DNA of 31,263 nt from Candidatus Saccharibacteria bacterium UBA6224. GTDB lineage: Bacteria; Patescibacteriota; Saccharimonadia; Saccharimonadales; UBA4665. Each line of letters begins with the position of its first letter. The first letter of the stretch is position 1. The translations under genes and the position numbers were made by a program. The stretch spans positions 6,367 to 37,629 of the forward strand of contig DJWS01000005.1 in NCBI GenBank assembly GCA_002441585.1, written 5' to 3'. Positions 21,645-29,186 of the stretch are shown piece by piece. The notes below the pieces were generated by a model that did no database searches, was not told the DNA's origin, and worked only from the letters and a program-made list of their open reading frames with translations.

Positions 21645-22439
21645 TTAGCGGACGAAAGACGTGAAGAGTATGACGAAAGCGACGCCGTTCTTCAGCATAT
21701 GCAACGTTATGCCGGCCCACAGATTGCCGGTAATTTCTCGGAGCGATATCAACACCAACGACAGGGCGAACGTATCAAGTGCCCCAATCCATAGCGGTCC
21801 CACGTCACCCCCTTCAGCCAGATGAGCCGCGCCGAAAAGGCCACTGACTAGGATGGCAGCCAGTACTCGCGGCAGCCATTTTCGGAGTCCGGTGTATAGG
21901 AAGCCTCGCATGGTTATCTCCTCGACGATTGGCGGCAGTATGACCAGGCTGACGAACGTCATGGCCAGCTGTAATGTAGTGCTGGCATTCTCAAACCCTA
22001 TTTCTTGGCGCTGATCGACATCAAAGCCAGGTACCAGCGCCGTGACCACTCGAATCAAAATCACATACAGCACTAAGTACGGCACCGTCGCTACGACTCC
22101 CGTCAGGAAGTTATGCCACTTGGGGCGCGTTAGACCGATGGTTCGCAGCGTCCAGCCGAACCGCCGCAACAAAAAGTATATGGCTCCCAGGGTGAATATT
22201 TGGGCCAGTGTCATGTAGAAAAATTGCGCCGAAATGGACTCGTTCAACCAAGTAACTATCCGGGCGTGTGGCCACCCCAAAAATACCCCAACCACCCAAT
22301 ACACCAACAGCGCGGCCACCACCGGTAGGACGAAATATATACCTGATACGGATACAAGGCTAAGAAATGCCGCCTTTACTCCACCGAGTTCTTTTGTACC
22401 CTTAGCAGCCCCTGGCCCGCTAGAAGAATCGTCTGACAT
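21645..22439 (-). CDS. CPBP family intramembrane glutamic protease (CAAX/Rce1-like)
   Basis: Polytopic membrane protein of the Abi/CPBP family. The 264-residue product shows about 7 hydrophobic segments and the three family motifs in order: VEEITMRG (EExxxR), FGAAHL (FxxxH) and ITLHMLKN (HxxxN). It could be a membrane protease acting on prenylated or bacteriocin-like substrates, or a scaffold; the native role is unknown. Its ATG lies within the last 20 nt of rseP in another frame, so the two are translated from one message. Confidence 0.88.
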   Translation of the reverse strand: MSDDSSSGPGAAKGTKELGGVKAAFLSLVSVSGIYFVLPVVAALLVYWVVGVFLGWPHARIVTWLNESISAQFFYMTLAQIFTLGAIYFLLRRFGWTLRTIGLTRPKWHNFLTGVVATVPYLVLYVILIRVVTALVPGFDVDQRQEIGFENASTTLQLAMTFVSLVILPPIVEEITMRGFLYTGLRKWLPRVLAAILVSGLFGAAHLAEGGDVGPLWIGALDTFALSLVLISLREITGNLWAGITLHMLKNGVAFVILFTSFVR

Positions 22440-23592
22440 CGACTACCGAGATTAGTACAATCAGCCCAATCAGAAGTACGAACCCTGCCGTATTCACCAA
22501 CTCCTCAGTTCGTTGGGTCAAATCGCGTTTGAACGCCCGGTAGGCTAGCGTCAGCCACAAACGACCGCCATCGAGTGCCGGTATGGGCAAGAAGTTCATG
22601 ATGGCCAAAGTCAAAGAAATGATAGCGATGACGAACAAGACGTATTGATAACCCAGAATGCTGCCGCTCTTCAGTACGAAGAATATACCGACCGGTCCAG
22701 CTACCTGACTAGACGCTTCTGTCTGAGCGCTCTGGCGCGCCGTCGTGTTACCCGTGACGGCACCGGCGATGATCCCTCCCAAGCCTGCCAGCGCTTTGCC
22801 CAGCCCCTGGAATGTCAGGGTTGTGAATTGACCCATCAGCCCACCAGCCACTATTGGTGCCGACCAGGTTGAACGTTGCAGGGTCAGCTCCGACGGAACC
22901 ACACCTAGGTGTCCCTGCGGGTTGTCAGTCTTCTTGCTAGCGGCCACTGCTTCAGCAGTTCTCAGCTCGGCAGTCTTGCGAATTTCCTGGCCGTCACGAA
23001 CCAAAATAAAGGTTAGTTTTTGGCCAGCATACTTGGATGTAACATTCGGCAAATCGGTGGCTTGTTCGAGCGGGATTACCCTGGTGCTGTCCGGCGCAAC
23101 GTATCCGACCAGACGATCGGTCGATTGTAGTCCGGCTTTCTCGGCCGGCGAACCCGGCGCGACATAACCGGCGAAAACTTCGTTTTTCACCACTTTAGTA
23201 TCACTCTTGACAGTAAATTGGTTGTCGACGAGCTTTGGTATACCTATCAGCGCACAGATTACCAGCAGCACGAAAGCTGTGATGAAGTTCATCACGACGC
23301 CAGCTGCCATGATCTTGGTCTTGGCCCAGGTGTCGGCCGCCCCAAAGGTGCCCTTTTCGGTATCGGCATCATGCTCACCCTTGAGCTTTACGAAGCCGCC
23401 CAGCGGCAGCAAATTGACCGTGAATAGCCAACCGTCTTTGGTCTGGCGCTTGTACAAGCGCGGCGGAAACCCGATGCCGAATTCTTCCACCTCCACGCCG
23501 TTACGCTTGGCCATGATGAAGTGTCCCCACTCATGCACCACTACCAAGCCGACGAACATTATCAGCCCCAAGACCAGCAGAAATATACCCAT
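22420..23592 (-). CDS. rseP: Site-2 protease RseP/MmpA-like zinc metalloprotease
   Basis: Intramembrane zinc protease that cleaves membrane-bound regulators or signal-peptide remnants. The 390-residue product has the active site HEWGH at 20-24 in TM1, a second TM near 95-115, one PDZ domain (about 140-215) and the C-terminal NFLPIPALDGGRL motif giving the third zinc ligand, followed by a last TM. TGG-TATACT with 7 nt to the ATG gives it its own leaderless-type promoter although frr lies only 25 nt upstream. Confidence 0.93.
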   Translation of the reverse strand: MGIFLLVLGLIMFVGLVVVHEWGHFIMAKRNGVEVEEFGIGFPPRLYKRQTKDGWLFTVNLLPLGGFVKLKGEHDADTEKGTFGAADTWAKTKIMAAGVVMNFITAFVLLVICALIGIPKLVDNQFTVKSDTKVVKNEVFAGYVAPGSPAEKAGLQSTDRLVGYVAPDSTRVIPLEQATDLPNVTSKYAGQKLTFILVRDGQEIRKTAELRTAEAVAASKKTDNPQGHLGVVPSELTLQRSTWSAPIVAGGLMGQFTTLTFQGLGKALAGLGGIIAGAVTGNTTARQSAQTEASSQVAGPVGIFFVLKSGSILGYQYVLFVIAIISLTLAIMNFLPIPALDGGRLWLTLAYRAFKRDLTQRTEELVNTAGFVLLIGLIVLISVVDVRRFF

Positions 23593-23599
23593 ATCGTCT

Positions 23600-23608
23600 A
23601 GTATACCA
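23600..23608 (-). promoter_or_regulatory. Extended -10 promoter of rseP, leaderless geometry
   Basis: The minus strand reads TGG-TATACT, then 7 nt (agacgat) and ATG 23592. It lies entirely in the frr-rseP gap. No Shine-Dalgarno is seen. Confidence 0.5.
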
Positions 23609-23617
23609 ACCGAAGCC

Positions 23618-24181
23618 TTAGAGGCTCATTATTTCTTGTTCTTTGGCCTTGGTGGTGGCTTCTACATCTGTACGAGCCGCTGCCATAGCATCGTCGACTT
23701 GTTTTTCAAGTCGCTTGGCGTCATCTTCGCCGATATCTTTGGACTTTTTGGCAGCATCGATCGCTCCAAGGGCGTCATGCCGAATATTGCGCAAGCTAAT
23801 CATGGAGTCCTCTTGGCGCTGTCCGACTTGCTTGACGATTTCTCGACGGCGCTCTTCGGTCAGCGGCGGCACCGGTATTCGCACCACACGCCCATCATCC
23901 GCCGGATTCATGCCCAGACTCTGGTTATTGCGAATGGCAGCACTGATAGCCTGGATATTATTCGGGTCAAACGGGGTCAGTTGAAGCAGTTGTGGCTCCG
24001 GCGCGCTAATAGTCGCCACCTGGTTGAGCGGCATTTGGACGCCATAAACCTCAGCCATAACGCCGTCTAGCATACCGGCACTAGCCCGGCCCGTCCGAAG
24101 CTTTTTCAGCTCATCCTTGTAGTGCTGGATAGCCTGGTTGAATTTGTCGCGTGCTTGCTTGACGGCCTGGTTTGGATCCAT
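23618..24181 (-). CDS. frr: Ribosome recycling factor
   Basis: Splits post-termination ribosomes together with EF-G. The 187-residue product spans the standard two-domain RRF: the long three-helix bundle (including KKLRTGRASAGMLDGV near 26-41 and LTEERRREIVKQV) and the beta domain around 30-105. GAGGAG lies a few nt before the ATG. It follows an unknown gene rather than the usual pyrH. Confidence 0.96.
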   Translation of the reverse strand: MDPNQAVKQARDKFNQAIQHYKDELKKLRTGRASAGMLDGVMAEVYGVQMPLNQVATISAPEPQLLQLTPFDPNNIQAISAAIRNNQSLGMNPADDGRVVRIPVPPLTEERRREIVKQVGQRQEDSMISLRNIRHDALGAIDAAKKSKDIGEDDAKRLEKQVDDAMAAARTDVEATTKAKEQEIMSL

Positions 24182-24195
24182 AGACTCCTCGTTTC

Positions 24196-24741
24196 TTATG
24201 TATTCAATTCTAGCAGATTTGGCTCAACCCGACTTCGCAAGTCATCGGGCAACAGCGTAATGTTACAGCCCACTCGTAAAGACGGTCCGTCATACAGCTT
24301 ACCGTCAATAACTACGGCTGGCCGTAACTCCCCTTGCGGTATAGCGGATTGTAGCACTATATCCTCGACGATATGCTCGCTTTCAGTTCCCTCTTCTATG
24401 ATGGCCAGCTTCTCCGACACAACCAATACGCCGGGGTAGTCCGACACAAAGCTGCGGGCAAGCTGATGGGCTTCACTCATCGCTGAGGCATGTTCAGCAT
24501 CAATATCCACGGCCAGCTGCCTGGCGCGGTTCATCACATCTTCAGACAACACTTCGCGCTCGGCAACTACCCCGCGTATATGTTCCAATGCGGGCTCAAG
24601 ACCGGTCATGAATCTTCCATCACACATCTCCCCGGCAATTGCCAGCTGACTGGCTAGGTCCGATAGGTTAGCATCTTCAAGTGCTCGAGCGACCTCGCCC
24701 ACCGAATACAATGCATGTGGTTTTGGCAAACGTTCGGACAT
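24196..24741 (-). CDS. Unknown conserved-context protein between tsf and frr
   Basis: An acidic, soluble-looking 181-residue protein with no transmembrane segment or signal peptide. The N-terminal half is predicted helical (YSVGEVARALEDANLSDLASQL, then EDVMNRARQLAVDIDAEH) and the C-terminal half appears beta-rich (VLVVSEKLAIIEEG, AVVIDGKLYDGPSL, CNITLLPDD). I recognise no catalytic motif. It sits 9 nt after tsf and 14 nt before frr, exactly where pyrH (UMP kinase) is found in most bacteria, but it lacks all UMP-kinase motifs. Codon usage resembles its neighbours, so it is a true operon member. Function unknown. Confidence 0.8.
   Translation of the reverse strand: MSERLPKPHALYSVGEVARALEDANLSDLASQLAIAGEMCDGRFMTGLEPALEHIRGVVAEREVLSEDVMNRARQLAVDIDAEHASAMSEAHQLARSFVSDYPGVLVVSEKLAIIEEGTESEHIVEDIVLQSAIPQGELRPAVVIDGKLYDGPSLRVGCNITLLPDDLRSRVEPNLLELNT
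24207..24215 (-). promoter_or_regulatory. Possible internal promoter for frr
   Basis: TGC-TAGAAT on the minus strand lies inside the end of the upstream coding region, 25 nt before the frr ATG. No -35 is evident, so it may be coincidental. Confidence 0.25.
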
Positions 24742-24750
24742 GCTTGTTAG

Positions 24751-25347
24751 CTACGCGCCAACACCGAGCTCGATGCGGGCAAAGCGGCGAACTACGACGT
24801 TTTCACCCAAACGGGCATTGTGCTCCTTGACGTACTGATCGACAGTCTGGTCGGGATTCTTGATGAAAGGCTGGTCCAGCAAACAACGCTCAGCGAAGTG
24901 CTTCTTGACCTGACCCTCAACGATCTTATCGACCATGTCAGCCGGCTTGCCTTCGGTAGTAGCCTTTTCCTTGAATTCGTTAGCCACACGTTCTTGCTCT
25001 TCGGCCGGGATTTCACTAGCGCTGACGAACTGAGGGTTCATCGCCGCGATATGCATAGCGATGTCCTTCACGAAGTCAGTGAAGATTTCATTACGTGCCA
25101 CGAAGTCGGTCTCGCAGTTGACTTCCACGATTACACCGATGCGGTTGTCGTGGTTGTAGTTGCCAACGATTCCGGCACGAGCCTCGCGCTCGCCACGCTT
25201 CTCAGCCTTGGTCATACCCTTCTTGCGCATGGCCTCGAGTGCTTTGTCAAAATCACCCTTGGCTTCTTCAAGTGCGGACTTTGCATCTGTCATGCCGACA
25301 CCTGTCAGCTCACGCAGACGCTTGATTTCAGCGATATCTATTGCCAT
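24751..25347 (-). CDS. tsf: Elongation factor Ts, short form
   Basis: Nucleotide exchange factor for EF-Tu. The 198-residue product has the N-terminal UBA-like domain (IKRLRELTGVGMTDAKSALEEA, about 8-29), the signature VNCETDFVARN (about 76-86) and the C-terminal helical module ending LGENVVVRRFARIELG. At 198 residues it is the short type seen in Thermus, lacking one half of the core repeat of the E. coli protein. AGGAG lies 8 nt before the ATG, and rpsB ends 19 nt upstream. Confidence 0.96.
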   Translation of the reverse strand: MAIDIAEIKRLRELTGVGMTDAKSALEEAKGDFDKALEAMRKKGMTKAEKRGEREARAGIVGNYNHDNRIGVIVEVNCETDFVARNEIFTDFVKDIAMHIAAMNPQFVSASEIPAEEQERVANEFKEKATTEGKPADMVDKIVEGQVKKHFAERCLLDQPFIKNPDQTVDQYVKEHNARLGENVVVRRFARIELGVGA

Positions 25348-25366
25348 TTATGGTCTCCTGGTCTTA

Positions 25367-26092
25367 TTAGTTTGCTTCGGTCTTGTCGACTGGTTGCTTA
25401 GCCTTGGCCTTACCAGTCTCGATGGCTTGCTGGACGTAGCCAACCATCAGCTCGATCGCTTTGATGGCGTCATCGTTGCATGGGATAGGATAACGTACGC
25501 GGCTAGGGTCGGCGTTGGTATCGACCAATGCCACCACTGGGATGCCGAGTTTGTTAGCCTCACTGACGGCATTGTCGTCGTGTGTGATGTCTACGACAAA
25601 GACGGCGCCTGGACGGCTGTTCATTTCTTTGATGCCACCGTAAATCTCGCCCATTTGGTCGATTTCTTCTTGGAAACGCTGGATCTCAAGCTTGTTGTAC
25701 TTGTTCGCCAGCTCGCCAGAAGCCATCCGAGCCTCAAGGTCTTTCAGGTGCTTCACGCGACCGCCGATGGTGTTCCAGTTGGTCAGCATGCCGCCCAACC
25801 AACGGTTGGTGACGAACGGCATGTTCGTCGCCTCGGCAGCAGTCTTGACGATGTCTTGAGCCTGGCGCTTGGTACCTACCAACAGCACTTGCTTGCCATC
25901 TGCCGATGTCTCGGTCAGAAAGTCCAGGGCTTCGCTGAGCGCACTGGCCGTCTTGGTCAGGTCAATTATGTGCGAGCCGCCTCGCTTGCTGTGAATGTAT
26001 GGCGCCATCTTGGGGTGCCAACGGCTGGTTTTGTGGCCAAAATGAGCTCCGGCCTCGAGCAATTTCTTGATGTCTACATCTACTGTAGCCAT
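25367..26092 (-). CDS. rpsB: 30S ribosomal protein S2
   Basis: S2 joins late in 30S assembly and contacts S1 or the mRNA exit side. The 241-residue product starts at MATVDVDIKKLLEAGAHFGHKTSRWHPKM, the standard N-terminus, and includes NRWLGGMLTNW and the helical insert with EEIDQMGEIYGG. ATG 26092 is chosen by homology; longer in-frame starts run into the leader. It has a leader of about 110 nt with several potential hairpins and is the first gene of rpsB-tsf-unknown-frr. Confidence 0.96.
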   Translation of the reverse strand: MATVDVDIKKLLEAGAHFGHKTSRWHPKMAPYIHSKRGGSHIIDLTKTASALSEALDFLTETSADGKQVLLVGTKRQAQDIVKTAAEATNMPFVTNRWLGGMLTNWNTIGGRVKHLKDLEARMASGELANKYNKLEIQRFQEEIDQMGEIYGGIKEMNSRPGAVFVVDITHDDNAVSEANKLGIPVVALVDTNADPSRVRYPIPCNDDAIKAIELMVGYVQQAIETGKAKAKQPVDKTEAN

Positions 26093-26112
26093 AGTAAATA
26101 ATGATCCCTTCT

Positions 26113-26164
26113 GAATCCTTGATCTTCGATTCGGGTGCCGCAAGGCGCATCAAGTGATGCTGCC
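26113..26164 (-). promoter_or_regulatory. Potentially structured 5' leader of rpsB
   Basis: Within the predicted leader (about 26203 to 26093) two hairpins are visible on the minus strand. One has GGC-A-GCATC/GATGC-GCC arms with loop ACTT (26144-26164). The other has GAATC/GATTC arms with a 10-nt loop (26113-26132). A possible GCAG/CTGC stem lies further upstream. S2 leaders mediate autoregulation in other bacteria; that role here is inference. Confidence 0.4.
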
Positions 26165-26209
26165 ATGCAGAGGACTCTCCCCGGACCTGCTTAACTTAAT
26201 TGTGCCCCT

Positions 26210-26238
26210 ATTCTATCAGATGAGGGCCCCAGGAGCAA
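26210..26238 (-). promoter_or_regulatory. Promoter of the rpsB operon
   Basis: The minus strand has TTGCTC (26233-26238), a 17-nt spacer ending in TGA, and TAGAAT (26210-26215). This extended -10 with ideal spacing predicts a start near 26203. Confidence 0.65.
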
Positions 26239-26253
26239 CTCATCCATTACTTC

Positions 26254-26282
26254 TTGACCGAAAGCTAACAGATATGTATAAT
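26254..26282 (+). promoter_or_regulatory. Promoter of rpmE
   Basis: TTGACC (26254-26259), a 17-nt spacer, and TATAAT (26277-26282): the best sigma-70-type promoter in the window. It faces away from the rpsB promoter, with only 15 bp between the two -35 boxes. The predicted start near 26289 leaves a leader of about 85 nt. Confidence 0.8.
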
Positions 26283-26297
26283 CTGAGTTTGACGAAA

Positions 26298-26342
26298 GCG
26301 TTTGGGCTTTACTCTCATCAGAGACGGCACAACCCTAGACGC
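26298..26342 (+). promoter_or_regulatory. Candidate structured leader RNA of rpmE (L31)
   Basis: Inside the rpmE leader GCGT-TT-GGG (26298-26306) pairs with CCC-TAG-ACGC (26333-26342), enclosing a second stem CTCT-catc-AGAG (26312-26323). The element lies between a strong promoter and the L31 start and is followed by an A/G-rich linker. L31 leader motifs are known in several other phyla; whether this one binds L31 is inference. Confidence 0.5.
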
Positions 26343-26374
26343 TAAGAATTAGCAACAAGTAATCGGAAGACGTA

Positions 26375-26707
26375 ATGAAGAAAGATATTCACCCTACAAC
26401 TTATCGACCTGTCGTGTTTCAGGACCTCAACGACAACACGACTTATTTGACGCGCTCAACGGTCGCCACCGACGAGACGATCAAACTCGATGGAGTCGAA
26501 TACCCTCTCGTAAAGGTTCACATCAGTGGCAGCTCTCACCCCTTCTACACTGGTGAGGAACGCATCTTGGACATCGAAGGTCGTGTCGACAAGTTCAAGG
26601 CCCGCGCCGCTGCTGGCGCTGCTGCCAAGGACAAGCGTGCCGCTGCCGCCAAGAAGCAAGCCAACCGCAAGAACGCCAAGACCGACAAGCAAGCCACCGA
26701 AAAATAG
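26375..26707 (+). CDS. rpmE: 50S ribosomal protein L31, type B
   Basis: Large-subunit protein bridging to the 30S head. The 110-residue product has the type B core MKKDIHPTTYRPVVFQDL...TRSTV and SSHPFYTGEERILDIEGRVDKF (to about residue 69), without the CxxC zinc motif of type A. It therefore does not depend on zinc. A roughly 40-residue Ala/Lys-rich tail (AAAAKKQANRKNAK) is longer than usual and probably reaches into rRNA. The ribosome site is weak (GGAAG). It is monocistronic: strong promoter before, strong terminator after. Confidence 0.95.
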   Translation: MKKDIHPTTYRPVVFQDLNDNTTYLTRSTVATDETIKLDGVEYPLVKVHISGSSHPFYTGEERILDIEGRVDKFKARAAAGAAAKDKRAAAAKKQANRKNAKTDKQATEK

Positions 26708-26722
26708 CTACGATTATTCACT

Positions 26723-26756
26723 AACCGCCTGCGAACAAAGTTTCCAGGCGGTTTTT
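26723..26756 (+). terminator. Rho-independent terminator of rpmE
   Basis: AACCGCCTG pairs with CAGGCGGTT (9 bp) around a 13-nt loop, followed by a T5 run. It begins 15 nt past the rpmE stop. Confidence 0.92.
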
Positions 26757-26759
26757 GTA

Positions 26760-26765
26760 TATAAT
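26760..26765 (+). promoter_or_regulatory. -10 element of the prfA operon
   Basis: TATAAT follows directly after the terminator T-run. The predicted start leaves a leader of about 10-11 nt before the prfA ATG at 26783. No good -35 is visible, and the ribosome site is weak. Confidence 0.55.
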
Positions 26766-26782
26766 TAACCCTAGGCACGATT

Positions 26783-27835
26783 ATGGAAACTAAAGAGCAA
26801 CAACTACGACACGAATTCGCCGAGATTGAGCAACAGCTTCAAGACCCGGCTATCTTTAGTGATCCCTCGTATCCCAAGCTGGCCAAGCGCCGTAGCAAAC
26901 TAGCAGATCTACTTTCCCTGTTCGACCAAAAGCATCAACTGGAGGAGGCCTACAAACAAGCTTCGGAACTGGCCACCGGCAATGACGAACTGGCCATCCT
27001 TGCCCAGGAAGAATTACGGGAAACCGAAGCAGCACTAACCATAAACGAAACTCGTCTCATCGAAGCCCTGACCCCCCAAGACCCCAACAATGACCGCGAT
27101 GTCATCATCGAAATTCGCGCCGCTGCCGGAGGTGATGAGTCGGCAATCTTTGCCGGTGAGCTATACCGCATGTATGTTCGCTGGGCCGAGACACACAACT
27201 TTAAGACCGAGCTACTCAACGAAAGCCCCAGCGAAGCTGGTGGTTTCAAGGAAATCAGCTTCATGGTCCGCGGTGACGAAGCCTACAAGAATCTTAAGTT
27301 CGAAGCCGGCGTCCACCGCGTCCAGCGCGTTCCCGCCACCGAAAGCCAGGGTCGAATTCATACCAGTACTGTCACCGTGGCGGTATTGCCAGAAGCCGAA
27401 GAAACCGACATCGAAATCAACCCAAATGATCTAAGAATCGATGTCTATCGCAGCGGTGGCCACGGCGGCCAGAGCGTCAACACCACTGATTCCGCGGTAC
27501 GTATAACCCACCTGCCCTCCGGTCTGGTCGTCAGTAACCAGGACGAGAAATCGCAAATCAAGAACAAAGACAAGGCGATGAGCGTCTTACGCTCTCGACT
27601 TCTCCAGTTAAAGATCGATGAAGAGCAAAAGCAGCTCAGTGATGCACGCAAGAAGTTGATTGGTTCGGGCGATCGCAGCGAAAAGATTCGCACTTACAAT
27701 TTCCCGCAAGATCGTATAACCGACCACCGCATCGGCTATTCTCGATCGAACATACCGGCCGCCTTGGCTGGTGATATCGACGATCTCATCGAACGCCTTC
27801 AGGCCGCCGAACACGAGTTATTGTCCCAGGAATAA
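26783..27835 (+). CDS. prfA: Peptide chain release factor 1 (RF1)
   Basis: Terminates translation at UAA and UAG. The 350-residue product has the RF1 stop-codon motif PAT (184-186, in RVPATESQGRIHTS) and the catalytic GGQ (228-230). Length and domain order are normal. It is the first gene of prfA, kinase, prmC, a grouping in which PrmC modifies the GGQ glutamine of RF1 and RF2. Confidence 0.97.
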   Translation: METKEQQLRHEFAEIEQQLQDPAIFSDPSYPKLAKRRSKLADLLSLFDQKHQLEEAYKQASELATGNDELAILAQEELRETEAALTINETRLIEALTPQDPNNDRDVIIEIRAAAGGDESAIFAGELYRMYVRWAETHNFKTELLNESPSEAGGFKEISFMVRGDEAYKNLKFEAGVHRVQRVPATESQGRIHTSTVTVAVLPEAEETDIEINPNDLRIDVYRSGGHGGQSVNTTDSAVRITHLPSGLVVSNQDEKSQIKNKDKAMSVLRSRLLQLKIDEEQKQLSDARKKLIGSGDRSEKIRTYNFPQDRITDHRIGYSRSNIPAALAGDIDDLIERLQAAEHELLSQE

Positions 27836-27838
27836 GCT

Positions 27839-28345
27839 ATGAAAGTTCTTATAACCGGTTGGAGCGGCACTGGCAAAACCACTATCTGCCAGGAGTTGAG
27901 ACGGCGACAGCTAAATGCTTTCGATGGTGATAATGTGCCGAACCTATCCACTTGGGTTAGTCGTAATACTGGCGAAAAACTAGGCCGGGGCTATCCGAAA
28001 GATTACAGTCATGAACGTTATGATTGGAATTGGGACTCACAAACATTGCACGATTTACTTACTGGCAACGATGATATATTTCTCTGCGGCAATGCCAATA
28101 ACGCTCCGGATTTCTACCGTTATTTCACGCACCTTTTCTTTCTTGATGTTTCGCCATCAGAACAAAGACGACGCATAGGCGTACGTACCGAGCACGACTA
28201 CGGCAAAGACCTCACGGTTCAGAATATGGTCATCGAACAGCAATTAGCGATTATTGCAAAAGCAAAAGATCTAGGCGGGATTATCATTAATGCCCATCGT
28301 CCTCCCAGCGCAATCGTCGACGATATCCTGGAGCATCTATCGTGA
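27839..28345 (+). CDS. P-loop nucleotide kinase-like protein (AAA_18/adenylate-kinase-like)
   Basis: Small P-loop NTPase. The 168-residue product starts with Walker A GWSGTGKTT (7-15), then a substrate-type Asp in FDGDNVPN, a hydrophobic strand plus FLCGNANN (about 81-88, Walker-B-like position), and an arginine-containing lid segment SPSEQRRRIGVRTEHDYG (about 105-122). This layout matches small nucleotide or shikimate/gluconate-type kinases; the substrate cannot be read from the sequence. AGGA lies 7 nt before the ATG at 27839, and the stop overlaps the prmC GTG by 3 nt. Confidence 0.8.
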   Translation: MKVLITGWSGTGKTTICQELRRRQLNAFDGDNVPNLSTWVSRNTGEKLGRGYPKDYSHERYDWNWDSQTLHDLLTGNDDIFLCGNANNAPDFYRYFTHLFFLDVSPSEQRRRIGVRTEHDYGKDLTVQNMVIEQQLAIIAKAKDLGGIIINAHRPPSAIVDDILEHLS

Positions 28346-29160
28346 CTGTTGATTCTTGGATTCATGACCAAACCGCTGCATTAAAGTCGGCTGGAATTGC
28401 CACGGCAAGGCTGGATTGTTTGGTGCTGCTTGAAGACGTATTGAACACGAATCGTACTCAGATACTTGCCCACCCAGAACAAAAATTAACAGGGGTAGAA
28501 TTGGGTCTTCTCAACAAAATGGTTGATAAAAGGGCTCTGCATATCCCGTTGGCTTATATCCGAAATAAGACCGAATTTTATGGACGCGAGTTTTATGTAA
28601 ACGAACATGTACTTGAGCCCCGCCCGGAATCCGAATCAATCATCGAGATCTTGAAAGTTTTATCTTCAGCCCCGGCTGAAATCATCGATATCGGCACCGG
28701 TTCCGGCGCACTCGCCATAACAGCCAAACTCGAGTTGCCCACGGCTCGTGTGTTCGCTACGGACATAGACCTAAAATGTCTGCAGGTGGCCGAACGCAAT
28801 GCCAAAAATTTGAACGCAGAAATACAATTCTTGTGCGGTAACTTGCTTGACCCGTTCAAGCACGTCAAATTGAGTCACGATGTAGCCTTACTTTGTAATC
28901 TGCCCTATGTGCCAGATAACTTTCAAATCAACACGGCCGCCACTCACGAACCACGGCACGCACTTTTTGGCGGCCCGGATGGCCTGGACCTATATCGTTC
29001 CCTTTTTGACTCCCCTGCTTTTCGTACGATAAAACCGGCCTACGTGATTGCTGAGTCACTGCCGCCACAGCACGAATTACTAGCAACTATCGCTCATGAC
29101 CACGGCTACCAACTACAAACTACCGAGGATTTCATACAACTGTATACGCCCCTAGCCTAG
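28342..29160 (+). CDS. prmC: Release factor glutamine methyltransferase PrmC-like
   Basis: Methylates the glutamine of the release-factor GGQ loop using SAM. The 272-residue product has the helical N-terminal domain (about 1-80), the family element LEPRPESE (91-98), the SAM-binding motif IDIGTGSGALA (115-125), acidic DIDLKCLQVA (141-150), and NLPY (186-189) where nearly all family members have NPPY. It starts with GTG overlapping the kinase stop (GTGA). Context next to prfA supports the assignment; the NLPY change leaves some doubt about substrate. Confidence 0.88.
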   Translation: MTVDSWIHDQTAALKSAGIATARLDCLVLLEDVLNTNRTQILAHPEQKLTGVELGLLNKMVDKRALHIPLAYIRNKTEFYGREFYVNEHVLEPRPESESIIEILKVLSSAPAEIIDIGTGSGALAITAKLELPTARVFATDIDLKCLQVAERNAKNLNAEIQFLCGNLLDPFKHVKLSHDVALLCNLPYVPDNFQINTAATHEPRHALFGGPDGLDLYRSLFDSPAFRTIKPAYVIAESLPPQHELLATIAHDHGYQLQTTEDFIQLYTPLA

Positions 29161-29186
29161 TTTTGCTATGTCGTAAAATGTCAGTT

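Noticed and set aside
23207..24070. A 287-codon plus-strand frame
   Set aside because: Antisense to rseP and frr, both unambiguous, with no independent signals.
25160..26101. A 313-codon plus-strand frame across tsf and rpsB
   Set aside because: It is antisense to two certain genes whose codon structure explains it; no start signal or family features.
26154..26345. A 63-codon plus-strand frame in the rpsB-rpmE intergenic region
   Set aside because: It spans both promoters and part of the rpmE leader, and has no ribosome site; regulatory content explains the sequence better.
26093..26374. tRNA gene in the largest intergenic gap
   Set aside because: No TTCRANY T-loop with matching acceptor arms on either strand; the gap is filled by two promoters and leaders.
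29161..29186. AAAA-TGTCAG-TTTT element between prmC and htrA as a terminator
   Set aside because: The stem would be four A-U pairs only; too weak to call.
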